In this document: in pieces, positions 23,382 through 36,109 of the stretch
How the letters are laid out: each line of letters begins with the position of its first letter
Position numbering within the stretch: the first letter of the stretch is position 1
DNA from: Lantana camara
Lineage: Eukaryota; Streptophyta; Magnoliopsida; Lamiales; Verbenaceae
Direction: 5' to 3'
Length of the DNA stretch: 64,000 nt
Assembly: GCA_037501455.1 (NCBI GenBank)
Contig: CM074858.1
Coordinates: forward strand, 86,836,501-86,900,500
Position numbers and translations under genes: made by a program
The notes under the pieces: generated by a model
The model's database searches: none
Seen by the model: only the letters and a program-made list of their open reading frames with translations
What the model was told of the DNA's origin: nothing

Positions 23382-26300
23382 TATAGCACCCGGAGTGAAG
23401 GGCACCATATCCCCTGCACCATAGCCCGACACGTGTAACAAAATGGGAACTCCGTACACGCATCAAACTACGGTGAATGGGAGACAAACAATATCCCTTC
23501 TATGCTAGGTGATCTAGACCCTAAATCAGAGAGCGTAATCAAAATAAATATTACATGCAGAAGCTCCAGTATTCAAACAATCAAACATACATGCTTTCAT
23601 AAGGCATAAAATAAACCATATTATACATGTCGTGCCCAACCCGGGCCAAATTAAATTCATATAAGCTTCAAAGTTCGAAATTTAAAATTTATCTTATATA
23701 TAATTCCTATATTCATAAATAAAGATGCAAGGTAAACAAAGGACTCCACTAAGACTCGACCAACTTGAAAATAAAAAACCGCCGCCTAGCACGAACTGAA
23801 GACCTGCACCTGCAACTCAAAGAACAAAAAGGGGAAAAAGAAAACAACGAGGAGGGTCAGTCCTAAAGACTGGTGAGGGGGCTAACATACGCATACGTAC
23901 ATATACGTAAGAGCATAGCATATTCAAATTAAAGTGTTCATGAACCGGGGCATGGTTTTTTGCATTCTAAATCATTTTAGCCCGTGATACTATATATAAG
24001 GAAAAAGGGTTTAAGGCCGAAGGCCAAAATCAACAAATTTTATAAATTAGAAGTCCACTGCCATTTCACGAACAAAATTCATAATCAAAATCAAAATAAC
24101 TCGGCGAGCACGAGTTTCTAACCAACTTGCTCCTTTCATATTCAAAATCAAAGTCAAATACAAACAAAGTTCTAAATTAATCCACCTTCTCCAGTTGGGT
24201 ATGAGGCCAGTTCTCTCGTGATAAGTTTGGAGTCAGGGGATCCTACCCGATCCACCGACGGGGTTACCGTTGGCCTAAAACAAAACCCACCTTCCCCTCG
24301 ACCTCCCGAGGCTGGGCGAGGTCTCCCAAAGTGGAGTTATGTTGATGAGAGAGCTCGGAGACCCCACGGTCGACCCAAAATCACATACCACTCCTCCGGG
24401 GCCCAATTCATAAGTTCATAAGTCATAAAGTTCATAGTTTTTGAAATTTCATAATTTTACGGACTCATATTCCAAAGTCCAAAGCTCGCTAGTTCAGAAA
24501 TCACACACACCAACCCTTTTCTAATTAAACAAACGAAAATATAGTTTGCATATATATATAAAAGTGTTTTTCAAACAATTCATAACGAAACGGGCCAAAT
24601 AAAATACTAATCAAACATGGATTTACATAAGTATATATATACATAGGTCGCATGCGTGCTCAAAATTCACTTAGGGTTGTAGGTCATACTAACTAAAAGA
24701 AAGAAACCTCACCCTTTTGACCAAATAGAACACCTCACAACAAAAGACTTCCAAAACTCCTTCTCGTCACCTACAGAACGAACCTAAGGACAAAACAAAC
24801 AACAAAAGACAACCTTAGACTCAAAATGCACCAATTAGACACTCGGCAAATGCATATGGATGCCAATGATGCATGATGAACGTAATGAGATATCAAATAG
24901 ATCATATGAGTTCATGTTGAATCATATCAAATCATAATTCACATATTTCACATTAAATGAATCCATAAATCTCATGCAACACTCATAACACGTCATATAA
25001 CACGTTAGCAAATCATTCATACCAAAAAAAAAGGACCAAGAAAATTACATGCAAGGTAAAAAAAACAAGGTATAAAATCTTGTAGGCACGTTGAAGCGTA
25101 TATAATGCACATTAGGACATATATTGCATATAAGAGCATCGAATTCACATCAAACAAATTCATAAATATAACATAATGTTCATAACACATCATAATATAA
25201 TATATTACAAGTATTCATGAGTTTACATTCATAAGAAAGGCAAGGGAATGCAAGAAAGCATCATACATACGTTTAAACGTTCATGCAAACACGTCTCATT
25301 TACACTTATTAAATGAAGCCATAAAATTAAAATAAATTACACAACATATCATATTCTAACACATCAACATATTGGGATCATAATTGGGGTGGGAGAAATC
25401 AAATAAAATCATAAACGAAGCAAGAAACGAACAACGAAACGAAACAGGGCAAACCACGAACACAGCCACGCGAACACTACTACAAAGAGAGGAGATAACA
25501 GGGGTTAACACACCCATGTACAATGGGAGTGACCCCCATTAAGGGAGGCAGTAGCAGAAGCTCCAGGAAGACATAGAGGTAATGGGAAGCTTAAACAGGG
25601 TAACGCCCCGTTACCGGGCACCGAACTCCATCATCTTCATGTTTTCAGCCCTATTCTTCGAGCATTCCATGGCAGCAACAACAGCAGCTCTCCAACCACA
25701 GCAAAACAAGGTAAGAGCAGCAGCAAAAGTATTCAAGAAAGGCACCAAAACAAGAACGCAACAGTAGCAACTCACACTACACAACAAGGAAGGAAAAGGG
25801 AAGGAATTCCAATTCATTTCAAGCTTTCATGAAAGTGCAACAATGGTGGATCAAATTTCAAGCAATTACCATGATAATCATGCTTATAAATGAAACATGT
25901 AAGTTATCTAGATCACATAACACTCACCAATTCAAGAAATGGAGCAAGGATAGCATGGATTCATCAAAGAAGTTCATGAAACCTAACTATTCATCAAATC
26001 AACCATAGCATGCTCAAAAAGGGATGAAAATGGACAAATCAAGACCTAAAAAAAAATCTAATAAGGTGGAGGTTTGAATTCCGAACTTACCTTTCGAATT
26101 TGAGGCAAATCGGAGGTCGAACGATCAAGAAATCTCAGTTGTGAATAGTGACAGCCCCTTTTTCTCTTCCTACTTCCTTGGTCTCGGTTTGCTGCTTCTT
26201 TTCCCTTTCCTTGGCTGCTGATTCGAAATGAGGGGGAGAGAGTGTGAAATATGGTTGAAAGAGGGTTACGTGGGTTCAAAACCGGGTCAATTCAGATAAG

Positions 26301-26861
26301 AAACGGGTCGGTTATGAGCAAAACGGGCGAGGGTGGCAAAGCTGTCACACGGGTCACGTTTCGGGCAAAATTCGGAGGATGAAACGGGCTTAGAAAAATA
26401 TGAGTCCAATTTCCTTGTCTTCCTTTCTTCGTTACGAGTCTGACGTTTCTTTCGGAATTCAAATCCGAATTTTCTGATCTCGAGTTACGCCTTCCGGAAC
26501 CCAAGGTGCGCTAAAACGAGTTAGGCCCTTGTGTCCCTAACAAATAAAACGGTTCGAAAACGGTATTAAACGAACTCAAAAATATAAAATGAACATGCAA
26601 ACAATTTCATAACATATGTAATTCATACATAGCACGAAATCACAAAAATTGGAAATTAAATCCGAGTCTAATGGATCAAAAATGACACAAAACGGGCAAA
26701 TACGTTCAAATATTTCATATAAGGTCCAAATAAAGATTCAATTCAAGTATTTCACATAGAGAATAAAATAAATACGTAAGTCGCTTAAATAAATAATTTA
26801 ACTGCATATGTATCACTCTTGTAGCGGCGTACCTGTACGGTTGGACCAGCGGGATGTTACA
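23382..26861 (-). repeat. Right LTR of E1 (5' LTR in sense), 3480 bp
   Basis: Plus-strand ends are TATAGCACC (one change from TGTAGCACC) and GGGATGTTACA. It keeps the segment at about 26212-26499 that is missing from the left LTR, including the near-palindrome at 26454-26473. It carries the hairpin at 23858-23872 and the palindrome cluster at 25491-25622. Small ORFs within it have no known domain. Confidence 0.88.
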
Positions 26862-26987
26862 TAAAATCAATTTCAAATCTAATGGTTCCATTGAATGGTA
26901 CAAAGCTCATTTGGTTGCTAAGAATTACACTCAATCTGAAAGGTTTAAAGTATATGTTTTCTTCAATTGTCAACTACTATTAGGTTG
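26862..26987 (+). pseudogene. Host copia piece ii: RT fragment between E1 and copia C
   Basis: The plus strand continues the reverse transcriptase of piece i: KFKSNGSIEWYKAHLVAKNY, then a diverged stretch ending at the GGTTG target duplication of copia C. The first five bases are the TAAAA duplication of E1. The reading continues at 46409. Only about 40 residues are present here. Confidence 0.85.
26983..26987. repeat. Target-site duplication GGTTG, left of copia C
   Basis: GGTTG here and at 46409-46413 flanks copia C exactly. Removing one copy and the element restores a continuous RT frame in the host copia. Confidence 0.95.
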
Positions 26988-27157
26988 TGTTAAAGAATAG
27001 AGATTAAGAATAAATTTTATTGAACACATGTTTTCTAATACGAAAAGAGGTACAGGGGAACCAATATTTATCCTAATAATCCCTACAAGTCAGGGATTCT
27101 ATAAGTCAGGTATACAAGGAAACTATAATCTCTCCTGATTTATCGTATTTCCTAACA
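26988..27157 (-). repeat. Left LTR of copia C (170 bp)
   Basis: Plus-strand ends are TGTTAAAGAA and CCTAACA. By eye it differs from the right LTR at about 14 of 170 positions and has the same length. This indicates an old but still clearly paired insertion. Confidence 0.92.
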
Positions 27158-27173
27158 CTCCCCCTCAAGCTAA
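27158..27173 (-). other. Polypurine tract of copia C
   Basis: The minus strand reads TTAGCTTGAGGGGGAG immediately before the LTR start. Confidence 0.85.
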
Positions 27174-27718
27174 GTAATTGGATCCCCGATTCTCTGCTTG
27201 TCCAAAGTCTTCTTGAACACCTGTCCGGCAACAGCTTTAGTCAGTATATCAGCCAGCTGGTCTTCTGACTTTACGAACAGAAGCTCGATGGTTCCATCTT
27301 CCGATTTTTCCTTTATGAAGTGTCTATCCACCTCCACATGTTTACTCCTGTCATGTTGCACTGGGTTTTCAGAAATGCTGATCGCAGCCTTATCATCACA
27401 TTTCAACCGCCCAGGCTCACTTGGAGTCATTCCAATCTCTGCCATTAGTTTCCTTACCCAGATGATGTCTGTCACCGCCTTCGCGATACCTCTAAATTCA
27501 GCTTCGGCACTTGAGAGGGCCACAACTTTCTGCTTCTTGCTCCTCCATGTTACCACATTTCCTCCAACAAGGGTGAAGAACCCTGAGGTACACCTTCTGT
27601 CATTTGGGTTTCCTGCCCAATCAGTATCTGTGTATGCTTCAATGTTCAAGTGCTCATGCTTTCCAAACATGATTCCACACCCAATGGAGCCTTTTAGGTA
27701 CCGAATTATCCTTGTCAC
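27170..27718 (-). pseudogene. Copia C RNase H and end of RT
   Basis: A 182-codon frame begins MTRIIRYLKGS and includes YTDTDWAGNPNDRRCTSGFF (about residues 31-50), the SKKQKVVALSSAEAE block, then LKCDDKAAISIS and HDRSKHVEVDRHFI. It ends DKQRIGDPIT. These are standard landmarks of copia RNase H, with the C-terminus typical of Ale/Retrofit-like elements. The frame is shifted relative to the RT segment that ends at 27737. Confidence 0.88.
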
Positions 27719-27736
27719 CGTCTCTATATGACTTTT

Positions 27737-28694
27737 CTAAGGTTGATGCATAAATTGACTCACTATCCCAACAGCATAGGCGATGTTTGGTCTAGTATGG
27801 GATAGATATATCAATTTTCCCACTAATCGCTGATACCTTTCCTTTACGGTTGGATCTCCGTCTTCTTGTATCCTGAGTCTGTGGTTAACCTGGAATGGGG
27901 TGTCGACAGGTTTGCAATCCAGCATCCCAGTTTCAGCTAGGAGGTCAAGGACATACTTCCTCTGTGAAATGAAGATTCCTTGCTTAGACCGCATAACCTC
28001 GATCCCTAGGAAGTAATTCAGGCCTCCTAAGTCCTTCATCTCAAATTCTTTGAACAGATTCTCCTTGAGCTGCTCCATCTCTTCCTCATCACTTCCGGTG
28101 ATAATCATATCATCCACATAGATGATCAGGCAGGTAATCATGTTTCCCCCTGTTCTTTGAAAATAAGGTGTGATCCGAGTTGCTTTGCCTGTATCCGTAT
28201 TTTCTCATAGCTACTGTGAACCTCCCAAACCAAGCCCGAGGGGACTGCTTAAGTCCATACAACGCCTTTCGGAGTCTACAAACCTCATTAACTCTGAAAC
28301 GGTCAAAGAAGCCGGGAGAACCCGCAATATATACTTCCTCTAACAATTCTCCGTGGAGGAAGGCATTTTTTACATCGAACTGATGTAGTGGCCAATCTTG
28401 GTTGGCTGCGATAGAGAGGAGAACACGGACTGTGTCAATCTTTGCCACTGGTGAGAACGTCTCAGAGTAGTCAATCCCATATGTTTGGGTGTATCCTTTT
28501 GCTATGAGGCGTGCTTTGTATCTTTCCACTGTTCCATCTGCCTTATACTTGATAGTGAAGACCCACTTGCACCCTACTGGTTTAGTACCTTGGAGTAATC
28601 CACATCTTTCCCAAGTGTTGTTCTTCGCCAAAGCCTCCATCTCCATAACCATGGCTTCCCTCCATTCTTCAACTTCCATGGCCTCCTGAGCCAT
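27737..28694 (-). pseudogene. Copia C reverse transcriptase, one frameshift
   Basis: The first part (28110-28694) has KPVGCKWVFTIKYKADGTVE, YKARLIAKGYTQ, ETFSPVAK and the DVKNAFLHGEL block. The second part (27737-28141) has the catalytic YVDDMIIT, MKDLGGLNYFLGIE and the KPVDTPF and RPNIAYAVG blocks. They overlap in different frames near a run of G at about 28143-28148, where one base was gained or lost. A stop at 28704-28706 separates it from the upstream linker. RT copies element RNA into DNA; here it is inactive. Confidence 0.9.
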
Positions 28695-28703
28695 TCTCGG
28701 GAT

Positions 28704-29196
28704 CTATTCTTTATAAAGATTGCCCACAAAGGCTCTAGCCTTTCCAGACATGCTACCTTTTACCATATTCCCCACAGGGTATCTAGAAGTCCGTGATCTC
28801 TGCTCAGGTGAATATCGGTTTGGGGGAACCCCCCTGGTACTCTTTTGTGGCAAAGTATACCTGTTGCTTTCTCTGTCATCTGAAACAGGGATAACTGTAT
28901 CTGGAACAGTATTAACTGTATCTGGAACATCATCAATATAAAAAATCGATGGAGAAGGGACCAGAGTAGTTACCTCATTTTGGGCATCATACGGAGGAAT
29001 ATGATTGGAGGTGGTACTGAGCTCGTTGTTAGTTTGATTGGGTACTGGACTAAGAAGAGAGACTGGTATCATCCTGATCACTCAGCCAACATAGAGAGTC
29101 ACCCGAACACTCCCCCTGAGAGCTATGCTAGTTCTGAAAGAAGTATTTGGTCTCAAGGAACTCACAGTCCATAGTAACATGCATGCGGCATGTTAA
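28704..29196 (-). pseudogene. Copia C linker between integrase and RT
   Basis: A serine/proline/aspartate-rich region reads on the minus strand down to YKE and a stop at 28704-28706, in frame with the RT start. It includes a short internal repeat (VPDTV occurs twice). It is the usual variable linker of copia polyproteins. Its upstream end is cut by solo LTR D. Confidence 0.75.
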
Positions 29197-29201
29197 GGGA
29201 T
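29197..29201. repeat. Target-site duplication GGGAT, left of solo LTR D
   Basis: GGGAT occurs at 29197-29201 and again at 32625-32629, exactly flanking LTR D. Confidence 0.93.
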
Positions 29202-31350
29202 TGTAGCGCCCGGAGCGGCGAGTCACGACATCCCCCGCACCTAGTCCCGAACCCACATATGAAATAGAAATCCATACATGAGCCCAAGACTATGCGAACG
29301 GGAACCTACACACACCCGCTAGGCAAGGCGGAGCTAAGACAGAACCAGAGCGCGCAAAATAAAAGGAAAGTGGAAGCATAATTTAAAATCAAGAAGATAA
29401 ATCTACAAAACAGGTTCAACTATCCCTAGAAGCCTGTCCCGAAGTATATAAAATAAGAATTCATAAGATTTATACATAATTCCATGAATAAATTCGAATC
29501 ATATACAAAAATAATTGGATGCAAGTGAAAATGTAACTCGAACTAGGGACTAGAACTCGACCGACTCACGACTCCGCCTAGCACGATCCCAAAACCTACA
29601 ACTGAAAAGATAAAAGGTGACCCTCAGTCTACCGTCTGAGTGAGGGGGCTAACGCACACCCACACACTATTTATAATAGAGCAAAGCACGTATCAAAAGG
29701 AGGAATCATGAACCGGGAATTGGTTTTGCATACCAATGCATTTTCAAAAGAAAACTAATACATATACTTATACTTAGTCGAAATCGTATCATAAAACTAT
29801 CCCCGTTTCACAATTCCAAGACATAAATCATAATGCTCGTGAGTAACGAGCTTTCAACCTTACCTCCCATATTAACATAAGAAAAACCGAAATCACACAT
29901 ACAATCCACTGATACCCCGAGATAGAAGGGCTACATAAACCCTAACTATCCATACATACATAACCTCGAGGGGTAGCGATCCCACTGCGAGTCTTTCCCG
30001 GTTCTTACACCGTGAACTCGAAGAGTACACCTTCTCCGAACTCCCAGGGTCGCACATGACACTTCGGATCATATGAAACTATGCTAAGCAGCGATGATCC
30101 CGACGGCCTGATACCGTCCCGAGTGTCCTTGCTCATAGCTCCGGGGCCCAAACATACGGAACATAACATACATATGCCAATCTTTCATGGCTTAACTCGC
30201 TTACATATCATATCATAGCTTATCATAGCGTAGCATATCATATCATATCATAAGGGTTTCAAAACTCAGCTTATATACACCCGTATACATACTTTTAAAA
30301 TCTGAAGATGTTCACAACATCATAACATATCATACTTAGCACATATTTAACTATATATATAATATGTAGTCGCATGCAGGCTAGAAATAAGAGCACGTAG
30401 GGGTTATAGGTGGTTTAACTAAAAGAAAAGATCCTAAACCTCACCTTTACCAAAGGTGCTCTCGAAAGAGCGTTGCCGACCAAGAAGAAGCTAAATGGTG
30501 GATCCAACACCTCTCGAACCCAACTCTAAGACAAATAAACACAAAATTATGACTTAGACTCGATCATGAACCAATTAGAGGCACGTCGATGCATAAGAAT
30601 GCAAATGGATGCAATGCACATCCTATAATTCATACTTAAACACATCGGGGCAATTAACCAAATATCCCACAAAGAATTCAAGAATTAAACTCATATCATA
30701 TTAAATAAACTCATAGCATATCATATAATAGCATATCATGTGCATTCATAAGTTTGAAATCCAAAGAAAGAGCAAGAGATGCACGAAAGCGTTAAACGTT
30801 TCATATAACGGTTAAGAATTTAAGTCACAATTACACCTAACAAACGAAGTCATAAACTTAAAATAATTAATGAATCACAACATATTTCAACACATTAACA
30901 TCTTAGGATCATAACCTGGTTGGGAATTAACGAGAAAAATGGAATAAAAGAACAAAATATGGCTTCGAGTGAAAATAGGCCAAAGTTGACAGTTTTATCG
31001 AAACGGACAAGCTAAAGGAAATCGGGCAGAACTTGAGTTTGAGAAAAGGGAATCAAGTTTTATTTCTTGGAAATGAAACTAGACACATAGAGCTTTCCGA
31101 AAGTATATGGCTCGCATTCTAATTCAAAGGGAGCCAAAAATGGCGGAGGTTTGAAGTTGAACGAGTGCAGAGTTTCGGCGAAGTGGCGACACCAAAATAA
31201 AACGATTATATCTCCCAAACCAAAATGAATTTTAAAGTGATTCTAATTGAAGAGTGTTCTAGACTCAAATAAGTTGATCATATCCGAAAATCAGATCAAA
31301 CGGAGCTCGGATGAAAGGGTAACCAGCCGGGAAAAAATACAAGGCAAAAG

Positions 31351-31440
31351 TACCCGCCCGGGGAAAACAGGGCAGAAAGTTTTCTGCATAAAGGGTACCC
31401 GCCCGGGGAGTTTTCTTCACAAAATCTACCTGCCCGGGGA
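31351..31440. promoter_or_regulatory. Array of CCCGCCCGGGG quasi-palindromes in LTR D
   Basis: Units lie at 31351-31363, 31395-31409 and 31426-31440, each with TACC-GCCCGGGGA. A degenerate unit (CCAGCCGGGAA) lies near 31323. It occupies the place taken by other palindromes in E1, E2 and E3. Confidence 0.55.
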
Positions 31441-32244
31441 GAGGCTTACAGCAGGAAAAAGAGCAAGAACAGGGTTGTTATGAGGTGGAGGAAGAAGAGC
31501 AACAAAGCAGCACATATATAGGCAAGTTTAAGCATAAAAAACACTCAAAATCATGCACATCCAACACATATTCACACGACACAAGCTAGCTCAAGACAAG
31601 GATGCGTAAACCTCAAGTTCTTGCAAGGAAAAAGCTCAAGTATATCAATGGAAACTCTTACATCCATCAACTACCATCAAATTTAGATCAAACAACAATA
31701 AACGAAGAGCAAGAGATCAGGTTTATAGCATCAATCCAAGAAGAAACACCAAGGAAGCCACAGAATTCAAATTAGGGCATAAATTCCAACTATTCAAGTC
31801 TTGGGGCAAAACTCAATCAAACATGGATCAAAATCTAAATTTCTTGGATGTAAATGATCATATAAGCATGTACATATCAAATATAAACTTACACTTTGAA
31901 GAGGATGGAGGAAAGTGAAGATTAGAGCTCAAAAATCCCAAAAGGTTGAGAGTGACGAAAATGGAGCTGTTGCTGCTCCAAAACTCAGCTTTTTCTCCTT
32001 CTTGTCGTGTTTGGATCGAGATGAATGAAGCAAAATGTGATAAAGGACAGAGTTGGTGACTTGTGGGCCCAATTTCATGTGAAAAGGTGGAAAATTAAGG
32101 GACTTATGTGTAATTTAGTGAAAGTTGGTCAAATGGGCGCAAGTCAGTTTTCCGGGAAAATTTCGGAGTATCAAACGGCCTTAGAAAAATATGAGGCTAA
32201 GTTCCTTAGCATGAAAATCTTGTTAAAAGTCCGACGCGACTTTC

Positions 32245-32264
32245 GGAATTCGAATCCGAATTCC
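32245..32264. promoter_or_regulatory. Near-palindrome GGAATTCGAATCCGAATTCC in LTR D
   Basis: This 20-mer is close to self-complementary. Close copies occur in both E3 LTRs (35840-35858, 43924-43942) and the right E1 LTR (26454-26473), in each followed within a few bases by GAGCTC or a variant. It lies 250-410 bases from the sense start of the LTRs, so it may be a promoter-proximal site. Confidence 0.5.
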
Positions 32265-32629
32265 GGAGCTCAAGATATGGCCTCCTGAATGCGAGGCGCG
32301 CTAAAACTCTTTAGGCCCTCGAATCCCCAAAGATAAAGAAATGGTCTCCGACCAATTCAAACAAATATAAATGAATAAAATAAACACATAACGAGTTAAA
32401 GAATCATATAATTCAAGTATATCACATATTCACGAAGTTCGAAAATTAAAATCCAAGTTAAAGGAATTAAATACGGAAATTAAAACGTAAAACTCAAACA
32501 TTTAAGGCATAGAAATCACTTAAACCATTAAATAAACATATAAATTAAATCAAAAAGGAAATAAAACATTGGTAAACCCTCAAGTGATGTCATACCTGGC
32601 TTGCCGAAGAAACGGGGTGTCACAGGGAT

Positions 32630-33250
32630 TGTAGCACTGATATCCTTTCTGATAGGGTGCATAACCAATGAAGACAAACTTCACAGCACAAGGATCCAAC
32701 TTAGTCCGTTCATTCTTCAGAACATGAACAAACACAGAGCATCGAAAGACTCGTGGGGGCATAGTCAGTGTTTGGGGAACGGTTTCTTGGGTTTGGAAAA
32801 CTGACAGAGGTGTTTGGTGGGCAAGTATTTTGGTAGGTAACCTATTTGTGAGATAGGCTGCAGTGGCTACAGCTTCGGGCTAGAAATGATTCGGGACATG
32901 AGATTAGGTTAGGAGGGCTCTGGTCATTTCAAGTAATGTTCTGTTTTTTCTTTCAGCAACTCCATTCTATTGAGGTGTGTTAGGGCAGGAGGTTTGATGT
33001 ACAAGGGCCCTGTTTGTTGGCAAAGTCACTCATTTGTTGATTTACAAATTCACGCCCATTGTCGGATCTGAGCACTTTAATTTTCTGGTTGTATTGAGTG
33101 TGGATAATGTTAAAGAAAACAACAACAGTTTCAAAGACATCTGATTTGTGCCGAAAGAAATAAACCCAAGTCATGCTAGAGTAATCATAAATAAACAGCA
33201 CAAAATAACAAAATTGATTTTGATTAGTAAACGGGGCTGGTCCCCAAACT
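32630..33250 (-). pseudogene. Copia C integrase, C-terminal half
   Basis: The right part shows VWGPAPFTNQNQFCYFVLFI, YDYSSMTWVYFF and the catalytic-region block VLRSDNGREFV (about 33045-33080). A frameshift near 32990 follows, then the block with the catalytic glutamate in another frame (SCPNTPQQNGVAERKNR-like). At the left lies the C-terminal KFVFIGYAPYQKGYQCYNP (32636-32690). E3 interrupts it at 33250 and LTR D at 32629. The enzyme would insert the DNA copy; it is inactive here. Confidence 0.85.
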
Positions 33251-36093
33251 TGTGACACCCTAAACAGAGGGCCCCACATCCCCCGCACTATGAACCTGGT
33301 CCACACATGAAATGGAAAGTCCATACATGAACCAAGCTCACAGCGATCGGAGACAGAAACAAAAACCTCCTACGTTAGGCTGGGCTAGACCATGTACCAA
33401 GAATTCAATAAGAACAAGAATGCGGAGACAAGGCAACGAACATTCACAATTAACAATGTAATTACAATTCAAGTAGGAATGTAAATATGGGTTCCACTAA
33501 TTCAAAATCCTTTCCTAACCTGTCTCGAATCGATACACGGTAATAACACATAAACGGGTTCAACTAGGGTCCTAGAAACCAGTCCCGAGTTCAATAAAGC
33601 AAGGCAAAGATACAAGGTGGCCTACAAGGCCTAATACAGTACAAGAAGTATACAAGAGGTGCAATGCAGAGTACAGGACCAAGAATCGAACAAAGACCTC
33701 AACAGACTCCCGCCTAACAACCACTGGACCTGCAAGACAGACACTAAAAACAACGAAAGGGAGGGGTCATCCAATTGACTGAGTGAAGGGGTTAACACAT
33801 GCATATATATATATAAACAGGCAATCAAGCAGGCGTAATTCCACTGTACGTTATTGGTTATTAAAACAAGTGACAGGAATCAGGAGTCAATACATACGTA
33901 CTGGTGGAATTATGCCAATACAGGCAATCAGGTAAACAGGATGTATAATGCATGTGCCGATATCTGTATGCCCTTTGTTGATGCCTATTTTACCTTAACG
34001 ATCCACGAACTCGGGTGCTGAATAGGGACTGGGGGCATACCAGAGGTTACGGATATCTATATATTACGTTTTAAGGGACCCGACGAGAACGGGTACTTAT
34101 TCCATCCTGGACTACACTTCTCAGTTAATAAATGACAGGAACAAGCAGGTATACAGGAAACAAGCAGGAATCAGGATTTATTACAATTATAAATAGCGGG
34201 AAACAAGTACAATTAACCTCCTTCTTCAATGATGGTCCGGGTAGAAACCCTCGCCATCCAGGCAGGATGATCTGTGGGTTCATGACTCCCCCAGATCCGG
34301 AGCCCCATCTTCCACCAAACCTCCTGGTGGATATCCGGGGTAGTCCAACAGGATAGGACTTGTGCAAGAGGTCACCGTCGCCCCAATACCTCCCCGGTTC
34401 ACTCCATACACAAGCCCCTGGGCCCAAGAACAGGTACAAGGATCCACTCCGGCTAGCCCAGCGCTAGGAGAGCTGGGGGAAACAACAGGATCTCACAAAA
34501 CAGGCTCAGGGTTAACACTACACAGTTTATAAACCATTTTCGGTACATAGCCGGTATAAAAGATATGGTTTATTTAATATGAAAACCATTTGGGCTATTT
34601 AGAGCATGCAAGGTTATAGGTCATTTATAATAGAAAACTCTTACCTCCATGTGCAAGAAAAACTAAGAGAGAAGCCACGAAGCTAGAAAAGACTCCACCG
34701 AGGAGAGCACTGTACAAGAGAGGAGCACGGTGTACTTGTGAGATATGATTCAATATGGAACCATATAGGACGCACGATAACGAAATAAGAATGAAATGAT
34801 GCGATGAGGAAATCAAGTTATGTCATGAACAAGTTCTTGTGCACAATTAATGTTCCACGCAAGCTTTAACAAGAATACAATACATAGGAAGCATAAAAGG
34901 GGGGTGGGAAAGGAATAAGCAAGTGAAGAAAACAAGAAAAACGAAACCGGAGCAACGGGGACCAGCTGGACAGAATCCACCCTCGTGGATTTTTCAAAGG
35001 GGAAAAATCTACCCCCGTGGATTCCAGTCAGAAACTCCTCTGCCTCAAATCCGCCCCTATGGATTTCTTCAAGGCTAAAAATCCACCCTCGTGGATTCAA
35101 GTTCGAGCCCAAAACACAGCAACAGCAGGGTACTTATGTGGGAGAAGCCAAAACTCAACAAAACCACCTCAAATCTCATCCAAATGCAATAAAATCAAGG
35201 TATAACATCACAAACACATGCTCTATCATAAATCATCATTAATTAGACATGAAACAAGGTAGAAACCAAGTTGCCATCTTCATACACCTCAAGTTCCATT
35301 AATGGAGTTTCATGAAATAAACAACAAACAATCAAAATTCCACCAAATATACAACAAGGAAGCTTGAGGGAGAAACATATATCGATCTTGGAGCAAATAA
35401 TTCAAGTTTGAGAGCATGGAATCAAATTTCATATAACTGCACTATTCATCTTCTTCCCCAATTAGCACATAGGCACAAATCCGAGACACGAAAGACATAT
35501 TAAATCAAAGCACGTAACGAATAGAGCACAAATCTTACCTTGGGTCATTGATCGGACGGTCGGATCTCGCGTGCTCGAGCTCAAGAGCTTGGGCCAAAAG
35601 TGGGGAAAGTTTCTCCTTTTCTCTCTTCCTTGTTTTGTAACGTGAGAAATGGGTGGAAAAAAGGGGGGCTTGGCCCCTTTTTCTTGGCCAAGAAATGGGT
35701 AGGGTCGGACGGGTAGGGTTAAACGATATTTGGTCCATTCGGATTGGATTTTAAAATGGTAGAGCAATCAAATGGTTTTAGAAATATAAAAGGTTAATTA
35801 TTGAACTCGAATTATCGAAACGAACTTAATGATAAGGTTGGAATTCGAATCCGAATTCATGAGCTCGAGGTAGCCACGAAGGCCCCAAAATACACTAATT
35901 AAAATTAGGTCCCTAACTTGCAAATATTGGACAATTGAGTTCAAGTACAATTCAATTAAATTCTAAGGCGTACGTAATTAAAATAAACTTCATGTTGACA
36001 CGTATAGTATGCGATGTCACATAAACCACATAAAACTGAATTAAACCCTCTCGTGACCTCGTACCTGGCTTGCCGGAAAAACGGGGTGTCATA
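33251..36093 (-). repeat. Left LTR of E3 (2843 bp)
   Basis: Plus-strand ends are TGTGACACCC and GGGTGTCATA (the expected CACA end changed once). It is very similar to the right LTR (41345-44177), with scattered substitutions and a few indels. It contains the hairpin at 33766-33779, the palindrome array at 34974-35097 and the near-palindrome at 35840-35858. ORFs here, such as 34125-34439 and 34813-35112, recur imperfectly in the other LTR and have no known domain. Confidence 0.9.
34974..35097. promoter_or_regulatory. Array of AATCCACCC-GTGGATT palindromes in the left E3 LTR
   Basis: Four 18-base units lie at 34974-34991, 35006-35023, 35048-35065 and 35080-35097, spaced 32, 42 and 32 bases. 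Each has arms AATC(C/T)AC and GTGGATT or a close variant. The right LTR has the same four at 43070-43193. Two of the twelve arm positions vary between units, mostly with the fold kept. Confidence 0.65.
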
Positions 36094-36109
36094 ACCTCTC
36101 CCCCTTAAG
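36094..36109 (-). other. Polypurine tract of E3
   Basis: The minus strand reads CTTAAGGGGGAGAGGT next to the left LTR. It is nearly the same tract as in E2. Confidence 0.8.

Larger units (their letters stand above)
11035..26861 (-). mobile_element. E1: gag-only gypsy-type LTR element with very long LTRs
   Basis: It has two LTRs (11035-14269 and 23382-26861), TG...CA ends, a tRNA-Met primer binding site beside the right LTR and a purine tract beside the left one, so the sense strand is minus. The internal part shows a gypsy-type gag and zinc knuckle but no protease, reverse transcriptase, RNase H or integrase that I can find. Taking out the inserted E2 part, the internal region is under 4 kb even with its duplicated kilobase. 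This fits the non-autonomous classes called LARD or TR-GAG. It would need pol from another gypsy element. Confidence 0.85.
29202..32624 (-). mobile_element. D: solo LTR (3423 bp) of the long-LTR family
   Basis: The ends TGTAGCGCCC and GGGTGTCACA with a perfect GGGAT duplication show a complete LTR with no internal part: the product of recombination between the two LTRs of one element. It is related to the E2 LTR (30970-31330 resembles 18196-18560). It contains the hairpin at 29623-29640, the palindrome array at 31351-31440 and the near-palindrome at 32245-32264. The orientation follows from these landmarks. ORFs at 31247-31483 and 32025-32288 show no known domain. Confidence 0.92.

Noticed and set aside
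32980..33324. 114-codon minus-strand ORF as a single protein
   Set aside because: It crosses the E3 insertion point. Only bases up to 33250 are integrase; the rest is E3 LTR.
34974..35097. Regular palindromic units resembling a CRISPR array
   Set aside because: Only four 18-base units; the same four recur in the other LTR of the element with the same intervening sequence, so they are part of the LTR.
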